From contig CALVFI010000022.1 of NCBI GenBank assembly GCA_944326815.1, forward strand, positions 1 through 58,202: a DNA stretch of 58,202 bases. The letters run 5' to 3'. This DNA is from an uncultured Rikenellaceae bacterium. GTDB lineage: Bacteria; Bacteroidota; Bacteroidia; Bacteroidales; Rikenellaceae. This document shows, piece by piece, positions 1 through 7,994 of the stretch. Both the position numbers and the translations under genes were made by a program. Under the pieces are notes generated by a model that was given only the letters and a program-made list of their open reading frames with translations, made no database searches and had not been told where the DNA came from. Every line of letters starts with the position of its first letter. The stretch's first letter is position 1.

Positions 1-23
1 GTATAGGCTTACATGATGAAAGA

Positions 24-60
24 AGGACACCCCGAGGAATAAGGGGTGTCCTTTCTTGTT
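24..60. terminator. Hairpin terminator just past the integrase gene
   Basis: A 10-bp perfect stem (arms 24-33 and 43-52) closes a 9-nt loop. On the plus strand it is followed by a T-rich stretch, and on the minus strand by a weaker T-rich tail. It lies directly downstream of the integrase stop codon, so it can end that transcript. It may also end one arriving from left of the window. Confidence 0.75.
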
Positions 61-1293
61 TCATAACAGATTCCGCATCGCCTCGTCGATCTGACTGTTC
101 TCGAAACTATCCAGATAGATTTGGGTGATTTTCTCTGAACTGTGTCCTAACGATTCACTAATAATCGACGTGCTGACTCCCGAACGTTTCAGAACGGTTG
201 CAAATGAGTGTCGGGCAACGTATGTGGTCAGCGGAATTGGAAATTTCAAATATTCTCCGATCATCTTTAAATATCTGTTCACCAATTTTGTAACCCGCTT
301 CACTCGAGCGTATTGTTGTTCTGCCGTTACATGAATGGTCCGTTTAAGGCAGGGGAAAATATAATCGTCAGAATTGTGCTCTGCTTTCATATATTTCCGT
401 AAAATATCCACCGCAGCAGGTTGCAATCGAAATGTGATTAATTTTCCCGTCTTTTGACGATTGAAGGTTACTCGATCGCCTGTCAAATCACTATATTTCA
501 GATGCAGCATGTCTGTAAGATTGATGCCACAACCGAGATAACTGAATAGGAACAAATCTTTGCTTAGTGCAAGGAACGGTTTAGGATATTTGGTCAGTGT
601 CCGAACATCCAAATTCACTAAACGCATAATATCTTCTTTAGAGATAGCTCGTTTAGCGGTTGCTTCCTTGAACCTGCTGACCTTAAATGTATCGAACGGA
701 TAATTGGCCTTTTTGATCAAATTATCGGAGATAGCTTGATTATAGAGTGCACGCAGCGAACGGAAACGGATTCCGATCGAATTGTCGGAGTAATGCGCTT
801 GCGTTCTTAGCCACATTTCAAACTTTCTGAGAAAATCATGATCAATGTCGATAAAATAGAAATCGAGGGAGCCGAAACAACGCTGCAGGGCAGTTTTCAG
901 ATGTGTAAAAGTCATGGCATTCCCGATACGGTTTTCCCCATTCAATCGTTGGATATAGGCCGAAAGATATTCTCCCACGGTCTGACGCACGACCTTAGCA
1001 GAGGCCTTGTCTACGAGCGTGTGTAGAGTATAGTCCCGCTGGTTGGTTTTAAATTCGATGATCTGCTGTTCATATTCATTGATTTTCCGCTCAATCAAAG
1101 CGACAATTTTTTCCCGATCGGGACAATGACGACGTGGACGACCTTTAGATGCATCCCAATATTGGGGTGCAAGAGAAAGATGTAGGCTTACGTACTTCAA
1201 TTTGCGATTTTTTGTCAGACGAAGCATTAAAGGATGTTCTCCGTTAGCAAGTGTTTTTGAGGTAAATAGCACTGCTGAGACTGATGTGTTCAT
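61..1293 (-). CDS. Tyrosine recombinase / site-specific integrase
   Basis: This 410-aa protein has the layout of Bacteroidota integrases: an N-terminal arm-type DNA-binding region, a SAM-like core-binding domain (about 100-210) and a C-terminal catalytic domain. Visible catalytic elements are R361-H362 in the box-II segment YVARHS, H384 in LGHSS and the likely nucleophile Y393 in TQIYLDSF. The usual first arginine is absent: the box-I segment reads YLGCGINLTDML, with Ile257 near the expected place, as in some Bacteroides integrases of the IntDOT kind. The ATG at 1293 was chosen because a longer in-frame reading would run through the tRNA gene, and homologues typically begin with a segment like this one. 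The gene points away from the 3' end of tRNA-Arg, the usual arrangement for elements integrated in a tRNA. The rest of the element would lie left of position 1, so its type is unknown. Confidence 0.9.
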   Translation of the reverse strand: MNTSVSAVLFTSKTLANGEHPLMLRLTKNRKLKYVSLHLSLAPQYWDASKGRPRRHCPDREKIVALIERKINEYEQQIIEFKTNQRDYTLHTLVDKASAKVVRQTVGEYLSAYIQRLNGENRIGNAMTFTHLKTALQRCFGSLDFYFIDIDHDFLRKFEMWLRTQAHYSDNSIGIRFRSLRALYNQAISDNLIKKANYPFDTFKVSRFKEATAKRAISKEDIMRLVNLDVRTLTKYPKPFLALSKDLFLFSYLGCGINLTDMLHLKYSDLTGDRVTFNRQKTGKLITFRLQPAAVDILRKYMKAEHNSDDYIFPCLKRTIHVTAEQQYARVKRVTKLVNRYLKMIGEYLKFPIPLTTYVARHSFATVLKRSGVSTSIISESLGHSSEKITQIYLDSFENSQIDEAMRNLL

Positions 1294-1364
1294 GCCGATT
1301 TTCGGTTTAAACACTGGTTTAAACAAATGGGATAATTCGGATCGAAAACCTGCCCCAAACGACA

Positions 1365-1397
1365 TAAAAAAAGCAACCCACATTTCTGTTGGTTGCT
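1365..1397 (-). terminator. Terminator of tRNA-Arg
   Basis: On the minus strand a 7-bp stem (arms 1391-1397 and 1372-1378), a mismatch, 3 more pairs and a GAAA tetraloop are followed by a T run. It starts about ten bases after the mature tRNA 3' end, so it should end the tRNA-Arg transcript. It separates the tRNA from the integrase start. Confidence 0.8.
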
Positions 1398-1406
1398 CAT
1401 TTTCAG

Positions 1407-1480
1407 TGACTCCGACAGGATTCAAACCTGTAACCTCTTGATCCGTAGTCAAGTGCTCTATTCAGTTAAGCTACGGAGCC
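1407..1480 (-). tRNA. tRNA-Arg (anticodon ACG)
   Basis: The 74-nt sequence folds as a full cloverleaf: 7-bp acceptor with one G-U pair, D arm, 5-bp anticodon stem, loop CTACGGA with anticodon ACG, 5-nt variable loop, 5-bp T stem and discriminator A. CCA is not encoded. A34 is expected to be deaminated to inosine by TadA. The T loop is TTTGAAT rather than TTCGAAT and the D loop carries A at 15 and 19; with U48 and U56 these look like compensated tertiary pairs. It has its own promoter and terminator, and its 3' end is the probable attachment site of the neighbouring integrase. Confidence 0.95.
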
Positions 1481-1497
1481 ATCCTTGTTTGCGAGTG

Positions 1498-1528
1498 CAA
1501 ATATAGCCATTTTTCATTAGCCCGCAAA
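1498..1528 (-). promoter_or_regulatory. Promoter of tRNA-Arg
   Basis: On the minus strand TTTG (1528-1525), exactly 19 nt, then TATATTTG (1505-1498) matches the Bacteroidota consensus TTTG-N19-TANNTTTG completely. The predicted transcription start lies about 14 nt before the tRNA 5' end. Confidence 0.85.
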
Positions 1529-1548
1529 CTTTTTTCATAATTTTTTGA

Positions 1549-2595
1549 TTATTTCTTATTGTCCAATAAGCCTGCTAATGTTTTGACAAGTTCTTCTCCA
1601 CGCAGGTTCTTGGCGATGATTGTTCCTTCCGGGTCGATCAGCAGGTTGGCGGGAATACTTCTAATGCCGTATTGCTGGGCGGCAGGGCATTCCCATCCTT
1701 CAAGAGTGCTGACCTGTATCCAATCCATTTGCTGTGATTTTACAGTACTTTCCCAACTGCTTTTGTTTTCATCCAGTGATACCCCATAGATCTCGAATCC
1801 TTTCGCGTGATATTTATTATAAGCATCGATCAGATAGGGAAGCTCCTGCATGCAGGGACGGCACCATGAGGCCCAGAAGTCGAGCAATACGTATTTCCCT
1901 TTGCCTACGAATGCGGAAAGGGCGATTTGTTCCCCGGTCGAATCGGGCAAGGTGATCTCCATATAAGGTTGGCCGACTGCCGTCTTTTTCTGTATGCCGG
2001 CCTCTTTCAGTGCCTCCTGAAGGTAGTCGGTCTGCTGCATTTCCGGTGAGAATTTGGCAACTTCGGCCTCGATTTGTTCGCCGTTGAGTCCATAGATCTT
2101 GTCGCTACAGAATAGAAAGGCGCCGAGAATGTTGTCGCGGTTTGCATCGATGAGTTCTGCCTGGGCGATACTGTCTTGTCTGATGATTTCGTTTCTTTGT
2201 TCTTCGGTCGTATTTGGATCGTAGAATTGGGCCGTCAGTTGGGACAGACGATCGAGATAGGCACTGTAAGCGTCGTTGGCTGGCGATCCTTTTACTCGGA
2301 TATTCGCTGGATCATTCAGGTCTCCGCTGACGGTTAATCGGGTATTTTCCAATACTACGCGTGCCAGACCGCCTTCCGAGGTCCCTAAAAAGGCGATGAC
2401 GGGTTCTTCGACACGTCCTTTCAGGTAGATTTTTCCATCTTGGACCTCTGCCGAATCGATTGGAGTATAATCTGCCGTGACGAGGTAGATCTTTCCGTTC
2501 AGATTTTCAATTTTCCCTTTGATCGAGAATTGGGAACTGTTGCTACATGCGCAAGCCATGGCTGCCGCAGCTATTGTAAAAAGTACTTTTCTCAT
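1549..2595 (-). CDS. DUF4369 / TlpA-type thioredoxin lipoprotein
   Basis: This 348-aa exported protein begins with a lipoprotein-type signal; the lipidated cysteine is C15 or C17. Residues about 22-115 resemble the DUF4369 domain and about 210-345 form an AhpC/TSA-thioredoxin fold with the redox motif WCRPC (C245, C248). Proteins of this layout are periplasm-facing disulfide reductases or thiol-disulfide exchangers of the TlpA/ResA kind; the client protein cannot be told from sequence. It is the last gene of a minus-strand cluster with coaD, lpxD and ruvC, 9 nt after ruvC, so it is probably co-transcribed. The redox fold is clear; physiological partners are not. Confidence 0.88.
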   Translation of the reverse strand: MRKVLFTIAAAAMACACSNSSQFSIKGKIENLNGKIYLVTADYTPIDSAEVQDGKIYLKGRVEEPVIAFLGTSEGGLARVVLENTRLTVSGDLNDPANIRVKGSPANDAYSAYLDRLSQLTAQFYDPNTTEEQRNEIIRQDSIAQAELIDANRDNILGAFLFCSDKIYGLNGEQIEAEVAKFSPEMQQTDYLQEALKEAGIQKKTAVGQPYMEITLPDSTGEQIALSAFVGKGKYVLLDFWASWCRPCMQELPYLIDAYNKYHAKGFEIYGVSLDENKSSWESTVKSQQMDWIQVSTLEGWECPAAQQYGIRSIPANLLIDPEGTIIAKNLRGEELVKTLAGLLDNKK

Positions 2596-2604
2596 AGCGT
2601 GTTT

Positions 2605-3243
2605 TTATGATTTTGGTTTGATAATTCTTTCCGGATGAGCCGAGAGAAAACTCTCCCACGATCGGCTGCCTTTCCCTGAGGTGGCTTTCAGCCCGCCTCC
2701 GAGGGCTTTCTTGCGTTCTCCGCCTGCGAGGGTATTCAGCGGCGAACTGCTTTCAAAATGGTGGCATAGGGCAACTGCCAGGCCGTCCGTGGCATCCAGC
2801 TTCCGGAGAGTGTATTCCACATGGAGCATGCTTCGTAGCATGGAGGCTACCTGCTCTTTCGAGGCATTGCCCCGTCCGGTGATCGATTGTTTGATTCGCC
2901 GGGGAGCGTACTCATAGACCGGTAATCCGTGGGTCAGCGCGGCGGCCATCGCTACGCCTTGGGCTCGTCCCAGTTTGAGCATACTCTGCACGTTGGCACC
3001 GAAGAACGGGGATTCCAGGGCTACCTCGTCCGGCCGATACTCCTCAATGAGTGCGCTCACCCGGTCGAAGATATAACGTAGCTTCTGGTATGGATTTTTC
3101 AACTTTACCAGTTCGATATAGCCCAGTGTAATACACTGCGGAGTATGGCCTCCTATCCCCAATAGGCCATAGCCGGTGTAGTTGGTACCGGGGTCGATAC
3201 CCAGGATAATTTTCTGTGTGGTAGCCGTCTTTTTCCCTTCCAT
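2605..3243 (-). CDS. ruvC: Holliday junction resolvase RuvC
   Basis: The 212-aa protein is the endonuclease that cuts Holliday junctions symmetrically, working with RuvAB in recombination repair. The acidic metal-binding residues are visible as D17 (GIDPGTNYTG), E77 (VALESPFFG), D150 and D153 (DATDGLAVALCHH). The last roughly 45 residues form a basic, Gly/Lys/Ser-rich tail absent from E. coli RuvC (173 aa). It lies 34 nt after lpxD and 9 nt before the thioredoxin lipoprotein gene. Confidence in function is high; the role of the tail is unknown. Confidence 0.95.
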   Translation of the reverse strand: MEGKKTATTQKIILGIDPGTNYTGYGLLGIGGHTPQCITLGYIELVKLKNPYQKLRYIFDRVSALIEEYRPDEVALESPFFGANVQSMLKLGRAQGVAMAAALTHGLPVYEYAPRRIKQSITGRGNASKEQVASMLRSMLHVEYTLRKLDATDGLAVALCHHFESSSPLNTLAGGERKKALGGGLKATSGKGSRSWESFLSAHPERIIKPKS

Positions 3244-3277
3244 CGTACTGAGGTGACGCTCGGTTTCTCCCTGCGGG

Positions 3278-4321
3278 CTATTTCTGTTGCTCCTCGAGCA
3301 GCTGTTTCATCTGCTTCTTGAGTTGATGCACATCGTTTGCCAATTCGGGCAGGTTGCGGAATATGGCGTTCGATCGATGGTACTTCAATCCGGGAAGAGC
3401 CGGATATCCCATGCGCATCTCGTTGTCTCCCACGTTGTTGTCTATGCCGCTCTGGCTGCCGACCTTGACGCGGTTGCCGATCTTCAGGTGTCCGGCAACG
3501 CCTACCTGGCCGCCGAACATGCAGTTCGCACCTACTTTTGTCGACCCGGCAATACCTACTTGTGCTGCGGCTACGGTGTTTTCGCCGATCACCACGTTGT
3601 GCCCGATCTGGATCAGATTGTCCAGCTTGGCCCCTTTGCGGATGACAGTCGATCCCATCGTTGCACGGTCTATGCAGGTGTTGGCTCCGATCTCCACGTC
3701 GTCTTCGAGCACGACATTACCGATTTGCGGGATTTTTTCAAATTCACCGGTTTCCGTGGGGGCGAATCCGAAACCGTCTGCCCCGATGACTGCTCCCGAA
3801 TGGATAATCACGCGGTTGCCTACCACGCATCCCTCGTAAATCTTGGCTCCGGCATTGAGCACCACCTGGTCGCCCAGTGTTACGTTGTCACCCACATATA
3901 CCTGCGGATAGATCTTGCAACCGTTGCCGATTTTGACATTCTCTCCGATCACGGCAAATTCGCCCACGTAGCAATCTTCGCCCAGCGTAGCTGTTTCATG
4001 AATAGCGGCCTGCGGACTGATGCCTTTTTTCTGCGGTTTGTTGGCCACATAGAGCTCCAGCAGTTTTGCAAAGCAGGCATAGGCATCCTCCACGCGGATC
4101 ATCGTCGCCCTGACTGGTTCTTTAGGCTCGAAGCTTTTGTTTACCATAACGATGCTCGACTCCGTAGTATAGAGGTAGTGCTCGTATTTCGGATTGGCGA
4201 GGAACGACAGGGCTCCCTCCTTGCCCTCTTCGATTTTGGCAATCGTCCATACTTTCGTCTCTTTGTCTCCTATGACTTCTCCGCCGAGGAACCCGGCGAT
4301 CATTTCTGCACTGAATTCCAT
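3278..4321 (-). CDS. lpxD: UDP-3-O-acylglucosamine N-acyltransferase LpxD
   Basis: The 347-aa protein adds the second acyl chain to UDP-3-O-acylglucosamine, the third step of lipid A synthesis, in the cytoplasm. Residues 1-100 form the LpxD N-terminal domain, followed by a long run of hexapeptide repeats forming a left-handed beta-helix. The catalytic histidine is H241 in [11 protein letters not shown], matching His239 of E. coli. A C-terminal helix (about 325-347, Lys/Gln/Glu-rich) fits the trimerising tail. It follows coaD by 17 nt. The other lipid A genes, lpxC-fabZ and lpxA, are about 42 kb away at 46722-48949. Confidence 0.96.
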   Translation of the reverse strand: MEFSAEMIAGFLGGEVIGDKETKVWTIAKIEEGKEGALSFLANPKYEHYLYTTESSIVMVNKSFEPKEPVRATMIRVEDAYACFAKLLELYVANKPQKKGISPQAAIHETATLGEDCYVGEFAVIGENVKIGNGCKIYPQVYVGDNVTLGDQVVLNAGAKIYEGCVVGNRVIIHSGAVIGADGFGFAPTETGEFEKIPQIGNVVLEDDVEIGANTCIDRATMGSTVIRKGAKLDNLIQIGHNVVIGENTVAAAQVGIAGSTKVGANCMFGGQVGVAGHLKIGNRVKVGSQSGIDNNVGDNEMRMGYPALPGLKYHRSNAIFRNLPELANDVHQLKKQMKQLLEEQQK

Positions 4322-4338
4322 GATCTTCTTAACTTATT

Positions 4339-4809
4339 TTACAGGTAATTTTTAATGTCTATGTTTTTGGGCATCAGCTCGATCGGATCGGTTCCGAAAG
4401 AGACCAGTTCGCGGATCATGCTCGAGCTGATCGCTACGTATTCGGGCGGTGTGAAAAGCAGTACCGTGGTGATCTCCGGATAGAGCTTCTGGTTAATGAG
4501 CATCATGCCGCGTTCGTATTCATAATCGACCGTATTACGCATCCCGCGCAATAGAAAGCGTACCTCTCGCTGACGGCAATAATCTCCCGTAAGGCCTTCG
4601 TAGGCGACTACTTCCACGGCCGAATTGTTCGCATAGATATCCCGGATGAGTCGTACCCGGTTTCCCGTGGATAACAGGCCGCGTTTCTCGCTGTTGGCGC
4701 CTACGCCCACGATGATGCGGTCGAAGATCTTCAACCCTTGGTCGACAATGGATTGGTGTCCCAGGGTGAAGGGATCGAAAGATCCGGGAAATAGTGCTGT
4801 TCTGTCCAT
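4339..4809 (-). CDS. coaD: Phosphopantetheine adenylyltransferase CoaD
   Basis: The 156-aa protein makes dephospho-CoA from 4'-phosphopantetheine and ATP, the penultimate step of coenzyme A synthesis. It carries the nucleotidyltransferase signature GSFDPFTLGH at 9-18 (the TxGH motif) and the family segment ISSSMIREL near the C terminus. Length is normal for bacterial CoaD. It is the first gene of the coaD-lpxD-ruvC-thioredoxin cluster. Confidence 0.95.
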   Translation of the reverse strand: MDRTALFPGSFDPFTLGHQSIVDQGLKIFDRIIVGVGANSEKRGLLSTGNRVRLIRDIYANNSAVEVVAYEGLTGDYCRQREVRFLLRGMRNTVDYEYERGMMLINQKLYPEITTVLLFTPPEYVAISSSMIRELVSFGTDPIELMPKNIDIKNYL

Positions 4810-5082
4810 GATGACGTTTTTTGAATGTTTCTGTGGGGACTTTACATGTGTATGGTTTGCGAGATTTTACTGTCGGAGGCTGTCTTGGGCTCTGCGGTTG
4901 GATATGGCATCACATAACATGTTTTGTTTTTTAGTCCATTGTCTTTTGAGGGTTTCCGTGGACAAAAATAGAAATATATTTCATAAATCTCCCTTGTGCG
5001 AGGTAAAATGTTTGACGAATCATTTTCGGAGGCTGAACATGAATCTTTGGGTGGGGTAGGTGGCTGGTAAGAAGGGAAAACA
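4810..5082. other. Upstream region of the coaD operon
   Basis: No supportable gene is seen here. It must hold the coaD promoter. A TATTTTTG box is readable on the minus strand at about 4962-4969, without a convincing upstream TTTG, and a long leader would follow. The plus-strand open frame that crosses this region lies antisense to coaD and looks spurious. Confidence 0.4.
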
Positions 5083-5120
5083 AAAAAGAGAACTGCCCAC
5101 GCGTGGGCAGTTCTCTTTTT
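5083..5120. terminator. Perfect 38-nt palindromic terminator of glyS
   Basis: Arms 5083-5101 and 5102-5120 are perfect reverse complements, 19 bp each, with A and T runs at the ends. It lies 26 nt past the glyS stop and would work in both directions. The centre is CGCG, so a few pairs must open to form the loop. Confidence 0.9.
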
Positions 5121-5146
5121 ATGGTGTTTATTCGGCTGTCGTGTGG

Positions 5147-6691
5147 TTACAGTTTGATTTTTGCAAACAACTTGCGCATGCTGACCTCTTCCTCGATCAG
5201 ACGGTGCAGGTCGGCGATGGCTACACGCTCCTGAGCCATGGTGTCGCGATGACGGATTGTCACCGTCTTGTCTTCAAGGCTCTGGTGGTCTACTGTTACG
5301 CAGAACGGCGTTCCGATAGCATCCTGGCGACGGTACCGTTTGCCGATACTGTCTTTTTTGTCGTATTGCAGGGTGTAGTCGAACTTGAGGTCGTCGATGA
5401 TCGTGCGGGCCAACTCCGGCAGTCCGTCTTTTTTCACCAGCGGCAATATGGCCACCTTGATCGGGGCCAAAGCGGGCGGGAAGTGCATGACGACACGCTC
5501 TTCGCCGTTTTCGAGTTTCTCTTCGTGGAATGCGGCCGACAATACCTGGAGAACCATACGGTCCACACCGATCGAGGTCTCTACGACATAGGGGACGTAG
5601 CTTTCGTTCGTCTCCGGATCGAAATATTGGATCTTCTTTCCGCTGAATTTCTGGTGATTTCCCAGGTCGAAATCTGTTCGGGAGTGAATACCCTCTACCT
5701 CTTTGAATCCGAACGGGAACTTGAATTCGATGTCGGTTGCGGCATTTGCATAGTGTGCCAGCTTTTCATGATCGTGGAACTGATATCTGTCGTCGCCGAA
5801 TCCGAGGGCGCGGTGCCAACTCATGCGGATATTCTTCCATTTGTTCCACCACATCATCTCTTCGCCCGGGCGAACGAAGAACTGCATCTCCATCTGTTCG
5901 AACTCCCTCATGCGGAAGATGAACTGACGGGCGACGATTTCATTCCGGAAGGCCTTGCCGATTTGTGCAATACCGAACGGAATCTTCATGCGTCCCGTCT
6001 TCTGTACGTTGAGAAAGTTGACGAAGATTCCCTGGGCTGTTTCCGGCCGCAGATAGATGGTGTTGGCTCCTTCGGCGACCGAACCGAGTTTTGTCTCGAA
6101 CATCAGGTTGAACTGACGTACCTCTGTCCAGTTTTTCGTACCCGAGATGGGACAAACGATTTCGCAGTCGAGGATGATCTGCCGCAATTCGGTCAGGTCG
6201 TTGGCATTCAGGGCATCGGCCATCCGTTTGTGTATGGCGTCGCGTTTGGCAGCGATTTCCAATACACGGGGACTGGTGCTGCGATATTGCGCTTCGTCGA
6301 AGCTCTCTCCGAAACGTTTACGGGCCTTCTCGACCTCCTTTTCAATCTTTTCATCCTGTTTGGCGAGCCACTCTTCGATCAGTACGTCGGCACGATACCG
6401 TTTCTTGGAGTCGCGGTTATCGATCAGCGGGTCGTTGAATGCACTGACGTGCCCCGATGCCTCCCAAGTTTTGGGGTGCATAAAGATGGCTGCATCGATA
6501 CCTACGATGTTTTGGTGCAGTTTCACCATCGAATCCCACCAGTACCGTTTGATGTTGTTTTTGAGCTCTACGCCCAACTGCCCGTAATCGTATACGGCGC
6601 TCAGCCCGTCGTATATTTCGCTCGAAGGGAATATGAACCCGTACTCCTTGGAGTGGGCCACCAGTTTCTTGAAAAGTTCTTCCTGTGTCAT
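5147..6691 (-). CDS. glyS: Glycyl-tRNA synthetase (single-chain, class II)
   Basis: The 514-aa enzyme charges tRNA-Gly. It is the homodimeric single-polypeptide type, not the alpha2/beta2 type of E. coli (glyQ/glyS), so the symbol glyQS is also used. Class II features include RPETAQG (215-221), motif 2 GKAFRNEI (FRNEI about 248-252) and a motif 3-like segment ETSIGVDRMVL. The C-terminal anticodon-binding domain follows, with the segment VKVAILPLVKKDGL. A longer reading from 6745 is possible, but it would place the start upstream of the -7 box at 6720-6727, so the ATG at 6691 is preferred. The gene stands alone with its own promoter and terminator. Confidence 0.95.
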   Translation of the reverse strand: MTQEELFKKLVAHSKEYGFIFPSSEIYDGLSAVYDYGQLGVELKNNIKRYWWDSMVKLHQNIVGIDAAIFMHPKTWEASGHVSAFNDPLIDNRDSKKRYRADVLIEEWLAKQDEKIEKEVEKARKRFGESFDEAQYRSTSPRVLEIAAKRDAIHKRMADALNANDLTELRQIILDCEIVCPISGTKNWTEVRQFNLMFETKLGSVAEGANTIYLRPETAQGIFVNFLNVQKTGRMKIPFGIAQIGKAFRNEIVARQFIFRMREFEQMEMQFFVRPGEEMMWWNKWKNIRMSWHRALGFGDDRYQFHDHEKLAHYANAATDIEFKFPFGFKEVEGIHSRTDFDLGNHQKFSGKKIQYFDPETNESYVPYVVETSIGVDRMVLQVLSAAFHEEKLENGEERVVMHFPPALAPIKVAILPLVKKDGLPELARTIIDDLKFDYTLQYDKKDSIGKRYRRQDAIGTPFCVTVDHQSLEDKTVTIRHRDTMAQERVAIADLHRLIEEEVSMRKLFAKIKL

Positions 6692-6719
6692 GTTTCTCGC
6701 TCTCTTGTGATTCAACTCG

Positions 6720-6727
6720 CAAATATA
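6720..6727 (-). promoter_or_regulatory. Likely -7 box of glyS
   Basis: On the minus strand TATATTTG lies 28 nt before the chosen glyS ATG. No clear TTTG was found 19-21 nt upstream. Its position inside the longer possible reading frame argues for the downstream start. Confidence 0.6.
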
Positions 6728-6859
6728 GCGATTTATTTTCGACATCGCCCCATGTAAAAAGCGAATCGTTTCGTTTTTTCCGAGAGATTTGTTGAGGAGC
6801 CTGTGTACTCATGATGGTCTGTGAAAGGAGCCGGTTGCGAAACAATCTCGTATTATTTT

Positions 6860-6890
6860 TTCGCAACCTCACATAAAAACCCTACCTTTG
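6860..6890 (+). promoter_or_regulatory. Likely promoter of ruvX-def
   Basis: TTCG (6860-6863), 19 nt, TACCTTTG (6883-6890) is a one-mismatch fit to TTTG-N19-TANNTTTG. It would give a leader of about 70 nt to the ruvX ATG at 6965. Confidence 0.65.
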
Positions 6891-6964
6891 TGCGTTATTT
6901 TACAAAAAATGAAGGGTGCACGGGGCGTTTTGAACGCATCTTGTCCCTTGAAATTAGAACGCGT

Positions 6965-7378
6965 ATGGGCAGGATTCTCGCACTCGATTATGGTGCAAAG
7001 CGTACGGGCGTGGCAGTGAGCGATCCGTTGCAGATGATTGCCGGGCCGCTCGATACCGTTGCGACCGGGGAGTTGGTGCCTTTCTTGAAACGCTATATGG
7101 CGGCGCAGGAGGTCGAGCGTATCGTAGTGGGGAAGCCTCTTCAAATGGATGGTACGCCGTCGGCTTCGTTTGCAGGCGTTGAACCTTTGGTAGCGCGCCT
7201 TCGGAGAGAGTTTTCCGGGGTGGAGATTGTCTACTACGATGAACGTTTCACTTCGGTGCTGGCTCATCGGGCCATGATCGCTGGGGGAGTACCCAAGATG
7301 CAGCGGCGCGATAAAGGGTTGGTCGACCGCATCAGTGCGACGATTATCCTGCAGAACTATATGGACAGCGTCAAGTAG
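6965..7378 (+). CDS. ruvX: RuvX/YqgF family Holliday junction resolvase-like protein
   Basis: The 137-aa protein belongs to the YqgF/RuvX RNase H-fold family, linked to pre-16S rRNA processing in E. coli and to Holliday junction resolution in other bacteria. The N-terminal strand ILALDYGAKRTGVAVSD carries the first acidic residue (D7). Further family segments are VVGKPLQMDGT, VYYDERFTS and the late Asp in DKGLVDRISATIILQNY. Its start at 6965 gives the normal family length. def follows by 31 nt and is probably co-transcribed. Confidence 0.9.
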   Translation: MGRILALDYGAKRTGVAVSDPLQMIAGPLDTVATGELVPFLKRYMAAQEVERIVVGKPLQMDGTPSASFAGVEPLVARLRREFSGVEIVYYDERFTSVLAHRAMIAGGVPKMQRRDKGLVDRISATIILQNYMDSVK

Positions 7379-7409
7379 ATTTTTGATGAAAGAATAAAAA
7401 ACCAAAGAT

Positions 7410-7964
7410 ATGATTTATCCGATATACGTATATGGTTCTTCTGTGCTTCGGAAGGTGGCGGAAAACATTGCTCCGGACTATCCGGGATTGCAGCAGTTGG
7501 TGAAAGACATGTTTGAGACGATGTACTCATCCGATGGGGTGGGCCTTGCTGCGCCACAGATTGGGAAAAGTATCCGCATTTTTGTGATTGATGCCACAAT
7601 GTATGGGGACGAGTATCCGGAGTTGGCCGATTTTAAGAAAGCGTTTATCAATGCCGAGATCTATGAACGCGATGGCGAGGAGGTCTCGATGGGGGAGGGA
7701 TGTCTCAGTGTCCCCGGCTTGAATGAGAATGTGGTGCGTCCGTCGCGCATCCGCATCCGTTATGTCGACGAGCAGTTCGTGGCGCATGACGAGGTTTATG
7801 AAGGTTATGCTGCACGAGTGATTCAGCATGAGTATGACCATCTGGATGGTAAATTGTATGTGGATCACTTGTCGCCTTTACGCAAGACGCTTCTTCGGAA
7901 TAAACTTGCAGCCATGGCCAAAGGAAAATATAAGGCGAGCTATAAGACAAAACTCGTTAAATGA
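7410..7964 (+). CDS. def: Peptide deformylase
   Basis: The 184-aa metalloenzyme removes the formyl group from nascent protein N termini. All three deformylase motifs are intact: GVGLAAPQ at 43-50, EGCLSVPG at 96-103 with metal ligand C98, and QHEYDH at 139-144 with H140, E141 and H144. It follows ruvX closely and ends just before a hairpin terminator. Confidence 0.97.
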   Translation: MIYPIYVYGSSVLRKVAENIAPDYPGLQQLVKDMFETMYSSDGVGLAAPQIGKSIRIFVIDATMYGDEYPELADFKKAFINAEIYERDGEEVSMGEGCLSVPGLNENVVRPSRIRIRYVDEQFVAHDEVYEGYAARVIQHEYDHLDGKLYVDHLSPLRKTLLRNKLAAMAKGKYKASYKTKLVK

Positions 7965-7965
7965 T

Positions 7966-7994
7966 CGCTTCCCATTCGGGGAATGGGCGTTTTG
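7966..7994 (+). terminator. Terminator after def
   Basis: A 7-bp stem (7971-7977 with 7981-7987), a GGG loop and a following CGTTTTG tract lie immediately after the def stop codon on the plus strand. The T tract is modest. Confidence 0.65.

Noticed and set aside
1294..1452. N-terminal extension of the integrase by 53 residues
   Set aside because: The extension is translated from the tRNA-Arg gene and its terminator; the ATG at 1293 gives the family-like N terminus.
5060..6757. Long plus-strand open frame of 565 codons
   Set aside because: It lies antisense to glyS, which has all class II motifs; the plus-strand product has no recognisable features and starts in front of the glyS terminator.
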